DNA from: Acetivibrio sp. MSJd-27
GTDB lineage: Bacteria; Bacillota; Clostridia; UMGS1840; HGM11507
DNA: 64,000 nucleotides
Assembly (NCBI RefSeq): GCF_018918095.1
Contig: NZ_JAHLPV010000002.1
Span: 1-64,000 of the forward strand
Direction: 5' to 3'
The position numbers and the translations under genes were made by a program. The notes beneath the pieces were generated by a model. The model searched no databases, was not told the origin of the DNA, and worked only from the letters and a program-made list of their open reading frames with translations. This document shows, piece after piece, positions 18,317 to 27,195 of the stretch; the first letter of the stretch is position 1; each line of letters begins with the position of its first letter.

Positions 18317-20056
18317 ATGTTTGAACTGGCAAAATATCTAAAGCATTTTAAAAAGGAAGTCATCCTGGGCCCGCTTTTCAAGCTGACAGAGGCAATCTTC
18401 GAGCTGATTGTACCGCTGATTATGGCAAAAATCATTGATATTGGGATAAAGAACAGCGATCTCTCCTATATCCTGCGGCAAGGCGGTATTTTAGTCCTGT
18501 TAGGCATTGTCGGCCTTACCTGTGCGCTTATCTGCCAGTACTTTGCCGCCAAAGCCTCCCAGGGCTTCGGAACGATGGTGCGCAACGATCTGTTTGCAAA
18601 AATCAATTCCTTTTCCCATACAGAGATAGACGCGGTCGGGACAGCTTCCATGATCAATCGAATCAACAATGATGTCAATCAGCTGCAGGTAGCGGTAGCA
18701 ATGCTGATACGCCTTGTCGTGCGGGCGCCTTTTCTTATTATAGGGGCCACGGTAATGTCCATGTTTCTTGACCTGAGGCTCTCCCTTATTTTCTGGATCG
18801 CCGCCCCGCTAATCGCTGCAACCCTTTTTCTTGTAATGGGAAAATCGATTCCCTTTTACCGCGTGATTCAAAAAAAGCTGGATAAAATCTCCCTGATCAC
18901 CCGCGAAAATCTGGAAGGCGTTCGGGTTATTCGGGCATTCTGCAAGCAGGACAGTGAAAAACACCGTTTCGCCGAAGCGGCGGAAGATGTGAGTGACTGT
19001 GCCGTACATGTTGCCAAAATTTCAGCCTTTCTGAATCCGGTTACTTACATCATTATGAACCTTGCCATCGTCGCAATTATATGGTTCGGCGGAATGCGGG
19101 TGAATTCCGGCGCACTGAGCCAGGGGCAGATCATCGCCTTTGTCAACTACATGACGCAGATCCTTCTGGCGTTGGTGGTTGTAGCAAATCTGGTGGTTAT
19201 CTTCACCAAGGCTTCCGCCTCTGCGGCAAGAGTGAATGAAATTTTTCATATCCGTCCTTCCCTGGTTGAGACCCCCAAACCGCTTGCCGAAATAAAGCCT
19301 ATACAGAGCCAGGCCTTGCTGGAATTTAAAAATGTTTCTTTCTCTTACTCCAACAACGGGGAGGATGCGCTTCAAAACATTTCCTTTCAGGTGTGGGAAG
19401 GGGAACGCATTGGAATCATCGGGGGAACCGGGTCGGGAAAATCCACTCTTGTTCAGTTGATTCCGCGTTTTTATGATGTCACACAGGGCGAAATTCTTCT
19501 GTATGGGATCAATATCAAAAAATATGCCTTTGGAGCACTGCGGCGTTTTATCGGGATGGTCCCCCAGAAAGCCGTTCTGTTTTCCGGCACCATTCGAGAA
19601 AACCTTTCCTGGGGAAACGAGACAATCACGGATAAGGAAATATCCGAGGCATTACAGACGGCACAGGCGAGTGAGTTTGTAGAGCAGATGGACCAAAAAT
19701 ACGATGCCGAAGTCCGGCAGGGCGGGAAAAACTTTTCCGGCGGACAGCGGCAGAGGCTCACCATCGCAAGAGCTCTGACTTCCCATCCGAAAATTCTCAT
19801 TCTGGACGACAGCTCCAGCGCATTGGACTATGCAACCGAGGCGTCGCTCTCCAAAGCGCTCCGGGAAAATCAGCAGAATATGACGGTGATCACCGTATCC
19901 CAGAGGGCGCATTCCATTCAGGATTCCGACCGGATCATCGTTCTGGATGACGGCATCCCGGCAGGGATCGGAACCCACGAAAGTCTTCTAAAAACCTGTG
20001 AGGTTTATCGGGAAATTGTGCTGTCACAGCAGACGGAAAAGGAGGAGATCGCATGA
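18317..20056 (+). CDS. ABC exporter subunit with degenerate ATP site
   Basis: A 579-residue half-transporter with six membrane helices (about 1-310) fused to an ATPase. Walker A is GGTGSGKST at 369-377 and the signature FSGGQRQR is intact. After Walker B the catalytic Glu is replaced by Asp (D498 in ILDDSSSALD), and the H-loop His by Gln (Q529 in VSQRAHS). This is the pattern of the degenerate half in heterodimeric exporters such as TM287/288 and BmrCD. Its stop overlaps the next start (ATGA), and that gene has the canonical site. Drug, peptide or lipid export is possible. Confidence 0.92.
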   Translation: MFELAKYLKHFKKEVILGPLFKLTEAIFELIVPLIMAKIIDIGIKNSDLSYILRQGGILVLLGIVGLTCALICQYFAAKASQGFGTMVRNDLFAKINSFSHTEIDAVGTASMINRINNDVNQLQVAVAMLIRLVVRAPFLIIGATVMSMFLDLRLSLIFWIAAPLIAATLFLVMGKSIPFYRVIQKKLDKISLITRENLEGVRVIRAFCKQDSEKHRFAEAAEDVSDCAVHVAKISAFLNPVTYIIMNLAIVAIIWFGGMRVNSGALSQGQIIAFVNYMTQILLALVVVANLVVIFTKASASAARVNEIFHIRPSLVETPKPLAEIKPIQSQALLEFKNVSFSYSNNGEDALQNISFQVWEGERIGIIGGTGSGKSTLVQLIPRFYDVTQGEILLYGINIKKYAFGALRRFIGMVPQKAVLFSGTIRENLSWGNETITDKEISEALQTAQASEFVEQMDQKYDAEVRQGGKNFSGGQRQRLTIARALTSHPKILILDDSSSALDYATEASLSKALRENQQNMTVITVSQRAHSIQDSDRIIVLDDGIPAGIGTHESLLKTCEVYREIVLSQQTEKEEIA

Positions 20057-21801
20057 ATCAATCGGTATTAAAGCGGCTCCTTGCCTACACAAAGCCCTAT
20101 ATGGGGTATTTTGCCGGTTCTGTCATAAGCGCTGTGCTGAGCGTTGCGCTGACTCTTCTGGCTCCAGTCCTGATCGGAGACGCCATCGATTTCATCGTTG
20201 GGGCAGGTACGGTGGATTTTGAAAGCATTCTGCCGATTTTAGGGTGGCTGGCACTGTCTATTTTTCTGGCAGCACTCTTTCAATGGGTGCTGGCGCTGTG
20301 CAACAATACTCTGACGCAAAAAACAGTCAAAAGCATGCGGATCGCAGTGTTCAGCAAGCTGAACAGTGTCCCGCTCAAATATATAGATGCCCATGCCCAC
20401 GGCGACCTGAACAGCCGTGTGATCAACGATATGGAACAGATAGGGGATGGCCTTTTGCAGGGCTTTACCCAGCTGTTTACCGGAGTCATCACCATTCTGG
20501 GCACGCTGATTTTTATGCTGTCTATCAATGTGACCATCGCGGTAACCGTTGTGATTCTGACGCCTATTTCCCTGTTTGTGGCCTCGTTTATCGCAAAGCG
20601 CTCCCATAATTCCTTCGCAAAACAATCAAAAACCAGGGGAGAAATCGGCGGATATGCCGAAGAGATGATCAGCAATCAAAAAGTTATCAAAGCTTTTTGC
20701 TACGAAAAGCGCTCTCAGGAAACATTTGAAGAGATCAACCACAGGCTTTACGAGTCCGGCGTGAAATCTCAGTTCTACTCTTCTATGACAAACCCATGCA
20801 CCCGCTTTGTCAACGGCCTCGTCTATGCGGCTGTTGGGATTATCGGGGCAGTCAGCGCGCTGAGCGGACGGCTATCCATTGGACAGATATCCTGTTTTCT
20901 GACCTATGCAAACCAGTATACCAAGCCCTTTAACGAAATTTCCGGCGTGATCACCGAACTGCAGACAGCCTTCGCGTCTGCCCGCCGGATCTTTCAGGTG
21001 CTGGATGAGCCCTCCGAGTCCATTCGATCCGACGCACTGGAAGCAAAGGATTGCAAGGGAAAAGTCGATATGAAAAATGTCTCTTTCTCATACCAGCAAG
21101 GAGTGCCTTTGATTGAACATCTGAATCTGTCGGTTTCCGAGCATCAAAAGATTGCGATCGTGGGTCCCACCGGATGCGGGAAAACCACTGTCATCAACCT
21201 GCTGATGCGGTTCTATGATGTGAAGAAAGGAGAAATAGCGGTGGACGGTACCGACATCCGGAAATTATCCCGCAATTCCCTGAGAAGATTCTACGGAATG
21301 GTTTTACAGGAGACATGGCTGTTTCACGGTACTGTCCGGGAAAATATCGCTTACGGGAAACCGGACGCACCGGAGGAAGAAATCCTGGCTGCTTCAAAGG
21401 CCGCCTATGCGCACAGCTTTATCAAACGGCTGCCCCAAGGCTATGACACGGTGATCTCGGAGGACGGGGGAAACCTGTCCCAAGGACAGAAACAGCTTCT
21501 GTGTATCGCCCGGGTGATGCTGACCAAACCGCCCATGCTGATTCTGGACGAAGCGACAAGCAGCATTGATACGCGAACAGAGCTTCGGATTCAAAAAGCC
21601 TTTGAAAAAATGATGCAGGGCAGAACCAGCTTTATTGTAGCCCACAGGCTTTCCACCATTGTCAATGCAGACACCATTTTGGTCATGAATCAGGGGAAAA
21701 TTATCGAACAGGGAAATCATCGGGAACTTTTGAAGAAAAATGGTTTCTATGCAAAGCTCTACAACAGCCAGTTTGCCGGACAGACGGAACCATCCGGTTG
21801 A
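20053..21801 (+). CDS. ABC exporter subunit with canonical ATP site
   Basis: A 582-residue half-transporter, partner of the preceding gene (4-base overlap). Six membrane helices are followed by an ATPase with Walker A GPTGCGKTT, signature LSQGQKQ, Walker B LILDEATSSID with catalytic Glu, and H-loop His in VAHRLS. The heterodimer therefore has one full and one degenerate hydrolysis site. The stop codon overlaps the -35 box of the ABC-F leader promoter (21798), so the next unit starts independently. Confidence 0.93.
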   Translation: MNQSVLKRLLAYTKPYMGYFAGSVISAVLSVALTLLAPVLIGDAIDFIVGAGTVDFESILPILGWLALSIFLAALFQWVLALCNNTLTQKTVKSMRIAVFSKLNSVPLKYIDAHAHGDLNSRVINDMEQIGDGLLQGFTQLFTGVITILGTLIFMLSINVTIAVTVVILTPISLFVASFIAKRSHNSFAKQSKTRGEIGGYAEEMISNQKVIKAFCYEKRSQETFEEINHRLYESGVKSQFYSSMTNPCTRFVNGLVYAAVGIIGAVSALSGRLSIGQISCFLTYANQYTKPFNEISGVITELQTAFASARRIFQVLDEPSESIRSDALEAKDCKGKVDMKNVSFSYQQGVPLIEHLNLSVSEHQKIAIVGPTGCGKTTVINLLMRFYDVKKGEIAVDGTDIRKLSRNSLRRFYGMVLQETWLFHGTVRENIAYGKPDAPEEEILAASKAAYAHSFIKRLPQGYDTVISEDGGNLSQGQKQLLCIARVMLTKPPMLILDEATSSIDTRTELRIQKAFEKMMQGRTSFIVAHRLSTIVNADTILVMNQGKIIEQGNHRELLKKNGFYAKLYNSQFAGQTEPSG

Positions 21802-21826
21802 CAAAAATACAGACATATGCTAAGAT
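21798..21826 (+). promoter_or_regulatory. Promoter of ABC-F leader
   Basis: TTGACA, 17 bases, TAAGAT. It gives a leader of about 260 nt before the ABC-F gene. Confidence 0.7.
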
Positions 21827-21890
21827 AATTTCACGAAGGGCAGCAAAGAAAAGCGGTTCCCTTCCAATAGATGAGATCTGAGGTGAAAGG

Positions 21891-21902
21891 ATGCGTAACT
21901 AA
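21891..21902 (+). CDS. Three-residue leader peptide (MRN)
   Basis: ATG CGT AAC TAA preceded by GAGGTG at six bases. Short leader peptides of this kind upstream of ABC-F resistance genes in Firmicutes sense ribosome stalling by antibiotics and prevent early termination. Following the peptide are a hairpin around 21930-21950 (AAGCGATT/AATCGCTT) and an intrinsic terminator at 22032. Position, ribosome site and terminator fit that mechanism; function is inferred. Confidence 0.6.
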   Translation: MRN

Positions 21903-22031
21903 TCTTGCCGAAATCAGGCGCAGAAGCAATAAGCGATTCAAATCGCTTGGTTTGCTGTGCCCTCTGCAAGAAAGTTATGTATGCTTTTTATAGTCAGCGG
22001 TATATTATTGTACGCTGCTTTACTGTATTTT

Positions 22032-22063
22032 AAGCTGCAGGAATAACTTTCCTGCAGCTTTTT
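22032..22063 (+). terminator. Attenuator before ABC-F gene
   Basis: A perfect 11-bp stem AAGCTGCAGGA/TCCTGCAGCTT followed by T run, ending 28 bases before the ABC-F start codon. Placed inside the leader, it should be a conditional terminator. Confidence 0.82.
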
Positions 22064-22091
22064 CATTATTCTTTTGGAGGTGCATCATAGT

Positions 22092-23570
22092 ATGTCACAG
22101 ATCACAGTCAGCAATCTGACGTTCGCTTATGAAGGCAGCTACGACAATATATTTGAAGGGGTATCCTTCCGTCTCGACACAGACTGGAAACTCGGCTTTA
22201 CCGGCCGCAACGGAAGAGGAAAAACCACGTTTCTGAACCTTTTGCTTGGGAAACTGGAATACCAGGGCAGGATATCTTCCTCTGTTGATTTTGATTATTT
22301 TCCGTTTCCGATTACAAATAAAACACAGCCGGCGATAGAGATTGCCCGAACGCTCAATCCCGCTCTGGAAGACTGGGAACTGCAGAGAGAAGCCTCTGTT
22401 TTAGGAGTGGAGGAAGAAGCCCTGTCCCGCCCCTTTGGGACTCTTTCCAACGGGGAACAGACGAAAGTGCTGTTAGCTATCCTATTTTTGAAACAGAACC
22501 ATTTTCTGCTTATAGACGAACCTACGAATCATTTAGATTCCGAAGCAAGAAAAGCAGTGAGCGCCTATTTAAAATCAAAAAAAGGATTTATTTTGGTGTC
22601 CCATGACAGAACCTTTTTGGACGGCTGTATTGACCATATTTTATCCATCAACAAAACCAATATTGAGGTGCAAAAAGGGAATTTTTTCACTTGGTACGCA
22701 AACAAACAGCTGCAGGATCAATTTGAACAGGCGGAGAATGAAAAGCTGAAAAACGAAATCAAACGATTGTATCAAGCATCAAAACGAACGGCCGTCTGGT
22801 CCGATCAGCTTGAGAAAACGAAAAAAGGAACACGCAGCAGCGGCCTCCGCCCGGATAGAGGCTATATCGGACACAAATCCGCGAAAATGATGAAACGATC
22901 CAAGGTTTTGGAACACAGGCAGCGTTCCCATATTGAGGAAAAGACTAAGCTGCTCAAAAACATAGAAAGCGCGGACGATCTAAAAATCTCTCCACTGAAT
23001 TATTCCAAAGACAAATTATTGTGTTTAAACAATATCTCCATTTGTTACGGAGAAAAAACGGTTTGCCGCGACATCTCTTTCACGGTAAGCCAAGGAGACC
23101 GAATTGTCCTTCAAGGAAAAAATGGATGCGGAAAAACCAGTATTCTAAAGCTGATTCAGGGAGAAAACATTGCATATATCGGGGACCTTCAAAAGGGAAG
23201 CAATTTAAAGATATCCTATGTTTCTCAGCAAACTTCCCACCTAAGCGGAAGCCTGTCCGGTTACGCCGAACAATACGGTGTTGATGAAAGTCAACTGAAA
23301 ACCATTCTGCGAAAGCTGGATTTCTCCAGAATCCAGCTCGAAAAGAACATGGAAACCTTCAGTGAAGGACAGAAGAAGAAAGTCCTGATCGCCCGCAGCC
23401 TGTGCGAAAAAGCCCATCTCTACATCTGGGATGAGCCTTTGAACTTTATTGACGTCCTCTCCCGCATTCAGATAGAAAATCTGCTGCTTTCAAGTGATCT
23501 TACCCTTCTGTTCGTGGAGCACGATAAATTGTTTGCAGAACATGTAGCAACCAAATTTCTCTCTTTTTAA
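22092..23570 (+). CDS. ABC-F ribosomal protection protein, Lsa-like
   Basis: A 492-residue ABC-F protein without membrane segments. Two ATPase modules are seen: GRNGRGKTT, LSNGEQ and LIDEPTNHLD in the first; GKNGCGKTS, FSEGQKK and IWDEPLNFID in the second. Between them (about 200-295) is a long basic linker (KRTAVWSDQLEKTKKG), which reaches the ribosomal P/A site in resistance proteins. Length and sequence pattern are closest to Lsa/Vga-type proteins (lincosamide, pleuromutilin, streptogramin A), but a housekeeping ABC-F is possible. ATG 22092 follows GGAGG at 11 bases. The leader has attenuation signals. Confidence 0.87.
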   Translation: MSQITVSNLTFAYEGSYDNIFEGVSFRLDTDWKLGFTGRNGRGKTTFLNLLLGKLEYQGRISSSVDFDYFPFPITNKTQPAIEIARTLNPALEDWELQREASVLGVEEEALSRPFGTLSNGEQTKVLLAILFLKQNHFLLIDEPTNHLDSEARKAVSAYLKSKKGFILVSHDRTFLDGCIDHILSINKTNIEVQKGNFFTWYANKQLQDQFEQAENEKLKNEIKRLYQASKRTAVWSDQLEKTKKGTRSSGLRPDRGYIGHKSAKMMKRSKVLEHRQRSHIEEKTKLLKNIESADDLKISPLNYSKDKLLCLNNISICYGEKTVCRDISFTVSQGDRIVLQGKNGCGKTSILKLIQGENIAYIGDLQKGSNLKISYVSQQTSHLSGSLSGYAEQYGVDESQLKTILRKLDFSRIQLEKNMETFSEGQKKKVLIARSLCEKAHLYIWDEPLNFIDVLSRIQIENLLLSSDLTLLFVEHDKLFAEHVATKFLSF

Positions 23571-23620
23571 GCCTTGCCGTTTCGGTGTACGGATAAATCT
23601 AATTTTCATACGAAAAGAAA

Positions 23621-23651
23621 CCCCTGCCCTATAAGATACAGAGGGCAGGGG
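23621..23651 (-). terminator. Terminator of small HTH gene
   Basis: A perfect 10-bp stem CCCCTGCCCT/AGGGCAGGGG. The T-rich flank is on the minus strand; it may also act on the ABC-F transcript. Confidence 0.65.
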
Positions 23652-23693
23652 CTCATTTCGGATGTCATAAATTAAGCTTTGACTGTATTTCTT

Positions 23694-23927
23694 TCATTTC
23701 AGGTTCATTTTAAATAATTCAGCCAAGGAAACCTCTAAATATTTTGCCGCAAGAAAGATGGAAGAAACGCCCAGTCTCTTCGTCGGTATCCCGCTTTCAA
23801 GCAACCGCAATGACTTTTCTGAAATATGCAATTTCTTTGAAAAATCAGACACAGGAATTTTCTTTTCTTCTCTAAGCCTTTTTATATTCTGTCCCAAAAT
23901 CTTAAACTCATCTTTTTTATTACTCAT
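23694..23927 (-). CDS. Small XRE-family HTH regulator
   Basis: A 77-residue, single-domain Cro/CI-type protein (HTH about 11-66, with SDFSKKLHISEKSLRLLE as the two helices). It is divergent from another small XRE gene, with 91 bases between. Its promoter is consensus-perfect and has an operator-like palindrome between -35 and -10, so the pair is likely to regulate itself. No phage or toxin genes are nearby. GAGGTG precedes the ATG at five bases. Confidence 0.8.
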   Translation of the reverse strand: MSNKKDEFKILGQNIKRLREEKKIPVSDFSKKLHISEKSLRLLESGIPTKRLGVSSIFLAAKYLEVSLAELFKMNLK

Positions 23928-23944
23928 AAAATCACCTCAAAAAT

Positions 23945-23994
23945 ATTATATAGCCACATATGGCTAATGTCAATAGTTTCACATGTGATTAGTG
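23945..23994 (-). promoter_or_regulatory. Divergent HTH promoter-operator region
   Basis: On the minus strand TTGACA, 17 bases, TATAAT (23945-23973). Between the boxes lies GCCACATATGGC (23953-23964). A perfect palindrome TCACATGTGA is at 23979-23988. The two 16-base blocks at 23954 and 23979 are direct repeats 25 bases apart that differ only by transitions, suggesting two binding sites of one repressor. Confidence 0.65.
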
Positions 23995-24018
23995 ATAATA
24001 TGATAAAGAGGTGATAAA

Positions 24019-24246
24019 ATGAACATAGTTCTAAAATTAAAAGATTTGCGAGAAGATCACGATCTAACCCAAAAAGATGTTGCTGTAGTAATTGGAACCA
24101 CTCCACAGTATTATCAGAAATATGAAAAAGGAATTAGACCTCTCCCTATTGAGAGATTATGTTTGTTAGCTGATTTTTATCATACATCAACCGATTATTT
24201 GCTAGGTCGCACAAATATAAAAGAACCTTATTCATCTCAGAAATAA
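24019..24246 (+). CDS. Small XRE-family HTH regulator
   Basis: A 75-residue Cro/CI-type protein: HTH from about 4 to 60 (LTQKDVAVVIGTTPQYYQKYE) and the frequent TSTDYLLGRT tail. It is divergent from the other XRE gene. GAGGTG stands five bases before the ATG. No partner gene follows; the next 320 bases hold a palindromic repeat. Confidence 0.82.
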   Translation: MNIVLKLKDLREDHDLTQKDVAVVIGTTPQYYQKYEKGIRPLPIERLCLLADFYHTSTDYLLGRTNIKEPYSSQK

Positions 24247-24347
24247 AAACAATTGGCTATGTCACAATAAGTGGTTGATTATGAAAAACAATGTCATCCC
24301 AAGCCTTCTACTTGAGAAAACACTAATTGCTTAAGGTTCCCAACGAT

Positions 24348-24452
24348 CAATCCTCCCGTCAGCCTTCGGCTGCCCCCCTCCTTTACACAAGGAGAGCTTC
24401 TTGCGCGGCTCCCTTGTGCAAAGGGAGCTGTCACGAAGTGACTGAGGGATTG
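24348..24452. repeat. Long imperfect palindrome (gut-clostridial type repeat)
   Basis: The left arm CAATCCTCCCGTCAGCC pairs with the right arm ending CTGAGGGATTG; the inner arms are CTCCTTTACACAAGGAG and GGCTCCCTTGTGCAAAGG. From memory, blocks like CTCCCTTGTGCAAAGGGAG are widespread in Clostridia genomes. It lies in the gap 24247-24566 with no gene. Confidence 0.65.
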
Positions 24453-24566
24453 TGAAAAGCAATGAAATCATCATTTATTTGAGAAAAAGCCCGACAAGAA
24501 AATTCGCTTAAGTTAACAAAAGCAACTTATACTTGTGACAGAGCCAAACAATTAAACACTGTTCTT

Positions 24567-26288
24567 TTATTGATTCGCCATAACCAGCTTTCGATAAGGT
24601 CCGTCTATCCGCAGCAATTCCTCATGCTTCCCAATCTGTTCAATGCCGTTCTCGGAGAGCACCACGATCCGGTCCGCGTTTTTGATGGTAGAAAGGCGAT
24701 GGGCGATGATAATGGTGGTTCGGTCTCGGCTGACCTTTTCGATCGCCTCCTGAATCAGCCGCTCCGTCGCCGTATCCACCGCGGCGGTAGCCTCGTCAAG
24801 AATCAGGATTTTCCGGTTGCGAAGAATCGCTCTCGCGATGGAAAGCCTTTGCTTCTGCCCGCCGGATAATTTTGTACCCCGCTCACCGATCACTGTGTCA
24901 TAACCGTTCTCCATTTTGTCGATAAATTCATCCGCATTAGCGATTTTTGCCGCCTGCATGACCGCTTCTCTGGAAGCCTCCTTGCAGCCGTAAGCAATGT
25001 TTTCAAGAACCGTACCATTGAACAGGAATACATCCTGCAAAACAATACTAATATTATCCCGCAGGGATTTCAGGGTGATATCCCGCAGATCCTTTCCATC
25101 CAGCAGAATTCTTCCGCCGTCCGGATCATAAAAGCGTGTAATCAGATTCACAAAGGTCGTTTTTCCTACTCCCGTGGGTCCAACAAGAGCGATCGTCTCC
25201 CCACTTTTGATCCTCAGATTGATATCGCACAGTACCCGAGTCTTTTCCTCATAGGAGAAATCCACATGCTCAAATGTAATCTCACCGCTTACATCCCGAA
25301 TTGGAAAGGCTCCTTTTCGATCCTGTACCTCGGAATGAGTGTCCAGTACCTCAAAAATCCGGTCGGCGGCCGTCAGCGCATTCTGCATATCCTCCACAAT
25401 CCTGCCAAGCGTCAGCATCGGCTGGTAAAATAGGGAGGAATACATCATAAAGGCCACGATATCCGAAGCCATCAGCTTGCCCTGAAAGGCCAGAATTCCG
25501 CCTGCGACCACGATAACAACACTTCCGAGGTTGTTTACAAACGAGATAAACGGCTGGAATACAGCGCTCTTTTTCAATGCTCCAAGTAGATATTTCACAT
25601 GTTCCTTTGATTTTTGATCGACATTCGCTCTTTCTTCCCTTTGCTGATTAAAAACCTGGATCTCTTTTATGCCAGAGAGATTATCCTGCAAAACAGCGTT
25701 TAACTCCCCCATCTTTACATGCCCGAAACGGAACAAGGGTCTCACCTTTGTGGAATAAATCCAAACCACAAGGGCGGTCAGCGGAAGTGTGAGCAGTGTC
25801 AATGCGGCCAGCAACGGATTGATGGAAAACAGAATGACAGCTGCCCCCGCAAAAATAAAAAGATTGACAATGGTGTCAGGAAGCGCATGTCCAATCAGCA
25901 CCTCAATATTGCTGCTGTCCGCTGTGATCCGGCTCATCAACTGCCCTACCTGCTTATCCTGGAAATAGGACATGGAAAGATACTGAATATGGTCATAGAG
26001 TTTAATCCTCAGGTCGCTGATACAATTCCATGCGGCATAATGGGAATAATAACTTTTGAAGTAGGTGCATAAGGATTGCAGGAAATAAACTCCAAGCAGA
26101 ATTCCGCCCAAGGTAATCGCCTGTTTTGGTAAATCTGGGGACCCGGTTTCAATCAGAGCAACCAGCTTTCTTGTGATCAGAGGAAAATAGAGCTGTGCTG
26201 CTGTCAACATCAGCATGGCGAAAAAGGTGATTGCCAGATATCTGTAATACCCTTTCATTTCTTTTAAAATTTTTCGTAACGTATCCAT
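24567..26288 (-). CDS. ABC exporter (homodimer type)
   Basis: A 573-residue half-transporter with six membrane helices (about 1-310) and an ATPase. All hydrolysis residues are canonical: GPTGVGKTT, LSGGQKQR, LILDEATAAVD and IAHRLST, so unlike the pair at 18-22 kb it could work as a homodimer (MsbA/LmrA-like). Its start codon lies only 20 bases beyond the upp terminator stem, so it depends on read-through or on a promoter inside upp. The substrate is unknown. Confidence 0.9.
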   Translation of the reverse strand: MDTLRKILKEMKGYYRYLAITFFAMLMLTAAQLYFPLITRKLVALIETGSPDLPKQAITLGGILLGVYFLQSLCTYFKSYYSHYAAWNCISDLRIKLYDHIQYLSMSYFQDKQVGQLMSRITADSSNIEVLIGHALPDTIVNLFIFAGAAVILFSINPLLAALTLLTLPLTALVVWIYSTKVRPLFRFGHVKMGELNAVLQDNLSGIKEIQVFNQQREERANVDQKSKEHVKYLLGALKKSAVFQPFISFVNNLGSVVIVVAGGILAFQGKLMASDIVAFMMYSSLFYQPMLTLGRIVEDMQNALTAADRIFEVLDTHSEVQDRKGAFPIRDVSGEITFEHVDFSYEEKTRVLCDINLRIKSGETIALVGPTGVGKTTFVNLITRFYDPDGGRILLDGKDLRDITLKSLRDNISIVLQDVFLFNGTVLENIAYGCKEASREAVMQAAKIANADEFIDKMENGYDTVIGERGTKLSGGQKQRLSIARAILRNRKILILDEATAAVDTATERLIQEAIEKVSRDRTTIIIAHRLSTIKNADRIVVLSENGIEQIGKHEELLRIDGPYRKLVMANQ

Positions 26289-26308
26289 AAGAGATTGCCT
26301 TTCTGCAA

Positions 26309-26343
26309 GAAAGAGGCTGTATCACGGCGATACAGCCTCTTTC
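26309..26343 (-). terminator. Terminator between upp and ABC gene
   Basis: A perfect 15-bp stem GAAAGAGGCTGTATC/GATACAGCCTCTTTC. The T-rich flank lies on the minus strand. Confidence 0.75.
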
Positions 26344-26363
26344 CCAAGCATTGTAACTACACT

Positions 26364-26993
26364 TTATTTCGTACCAAAAATACGGTCACCCGCATCCCCC
26401 AGACCGGGAACAATGTATTTGTGGTCGTTCAGCTTTTCGTCCACCGCGCCAATATAGATATCCACATCGGGATGCTCCTTCTGGAGTACTTCGATCCCCT
26501 CCGGTGCACCGATCAGGCACATCAGCTTGATATTCACAGCGCCTCGTTCCTTTAAGAAAGAGATAGCCGCACTGGCGGAACCGCCGGTTGCAAGCATGGG
26601 ATCCAGAACAATAACCTCGCGTTTTTCAATGTCCTTTGGCAGTTTACAATAATACTCCACCGGTTTAAAGGTTTCCGGGTCGCGGTACAGGCCGATATGT
26701 CCAACCCGTGCAGAGGGAATCAGGGACAGCATTCCATCAACCATTCCCAAGCCAGCACGCAGAATCGGAATCAGCGCCAAGCGTTTTCCTGCAATCACCT
26801 TGGTCTTGGTGGTACAGATTGGGGTTTCTATTTCGACTTCTTTCATGGGAAGCTCTCTGGTCGCTTCATAACACATCAGCATTGCGATTTCTTTAACCAA
26901 CTCGCGGAACTCTTTACTTCCTGTTTTTGTATCCCGGATCAAAGACAGCTTGTGAATGATCAGGGGATGATCCATTACATGCAACGTACTCAT
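26364..26993 (-). CDS. upp: Uracil phosphoribosyltransferase
   Basis: A 209-residue UPRT making UMP from uracil and PRPP. The PRPP motif [10 protein letters not shown] and the uracil-binding C-terminus ([15 protein letters not shown]) are clear. The frame begins four codons earlier (27005), but the ATG at 26993 has GGAG six bases upstream and gives the standard length. The 5' region contains GC-rich hairpins (27009-27026, 27049-27068) that could influence translation. Confidence 0.95.
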   Translation of the reverse strand: MSTLHVMDHPLIIHKLSLIRDTKTGSKEFRELVKEIAMLMCYEATRELPMKEVEIETPICTTKTKVIAGKRLALIPILRAGLGMVDGMLSLIPSARVGHIGLYRDPETFKPVEYYCKLPKDIEKREVIVLDPMLATGGSASAAISFLKERGAVNIKLMCLIGAPEGIEVLQKEHPDVDIYIGAVDEKLNDHKYIVPGLGDAGDRIFGTK

Positions 26994-27092
26994 ATCAAAC
27001 TCCATTCCGCCGTTGTGCCGCGGCGTTCTTTTTTTGTTTTTCCCCTTCCCGCATGCACATTTGCGGGAAAACGGCTTGTCCCATTTAAGGAT

Positions 27093-27122
27093 TGGGGAGT
27101 TGAACCCAATCCTTCAAGACAG
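27093..27122. repeat. Hairpin similar to the 14-kb inverted ends
   Basis: AAGGATTGGG and CCCAATCCTT form a perfect stem around GAGTTGAA. The block ATTGGGGAGTTGAACCCAAT resembles the ends of the element at 14176-14465 and also a tRNA T-arm; no tRNA is present. Confidence 0.4.
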
Positions 27123-27128
27123 ACATCG

Positions 27129-27157
27129 AAAAAGTCTGAATATTCTTCAGACTTTTT
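27129..27157 (-). terminator. Terminator of fhs-tsaE-tsaB-rpiB operon
   Basis: A perfect 12-bp stem AAAAAGTCTGAA/TTCAGACTTTTT, about 40 bases after the rpiB stop. Confidence 0.82.
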
Positions 27158-27195
27158 CCTTTTTTCGTACTTTTAACATACTTATTATAATTATT

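Noticed and set aside
23694-24246. Prophage remnant indicated by Cro/CI-like pair
   Set aside because: No integrase, structural or lysis gene within the window on either side.
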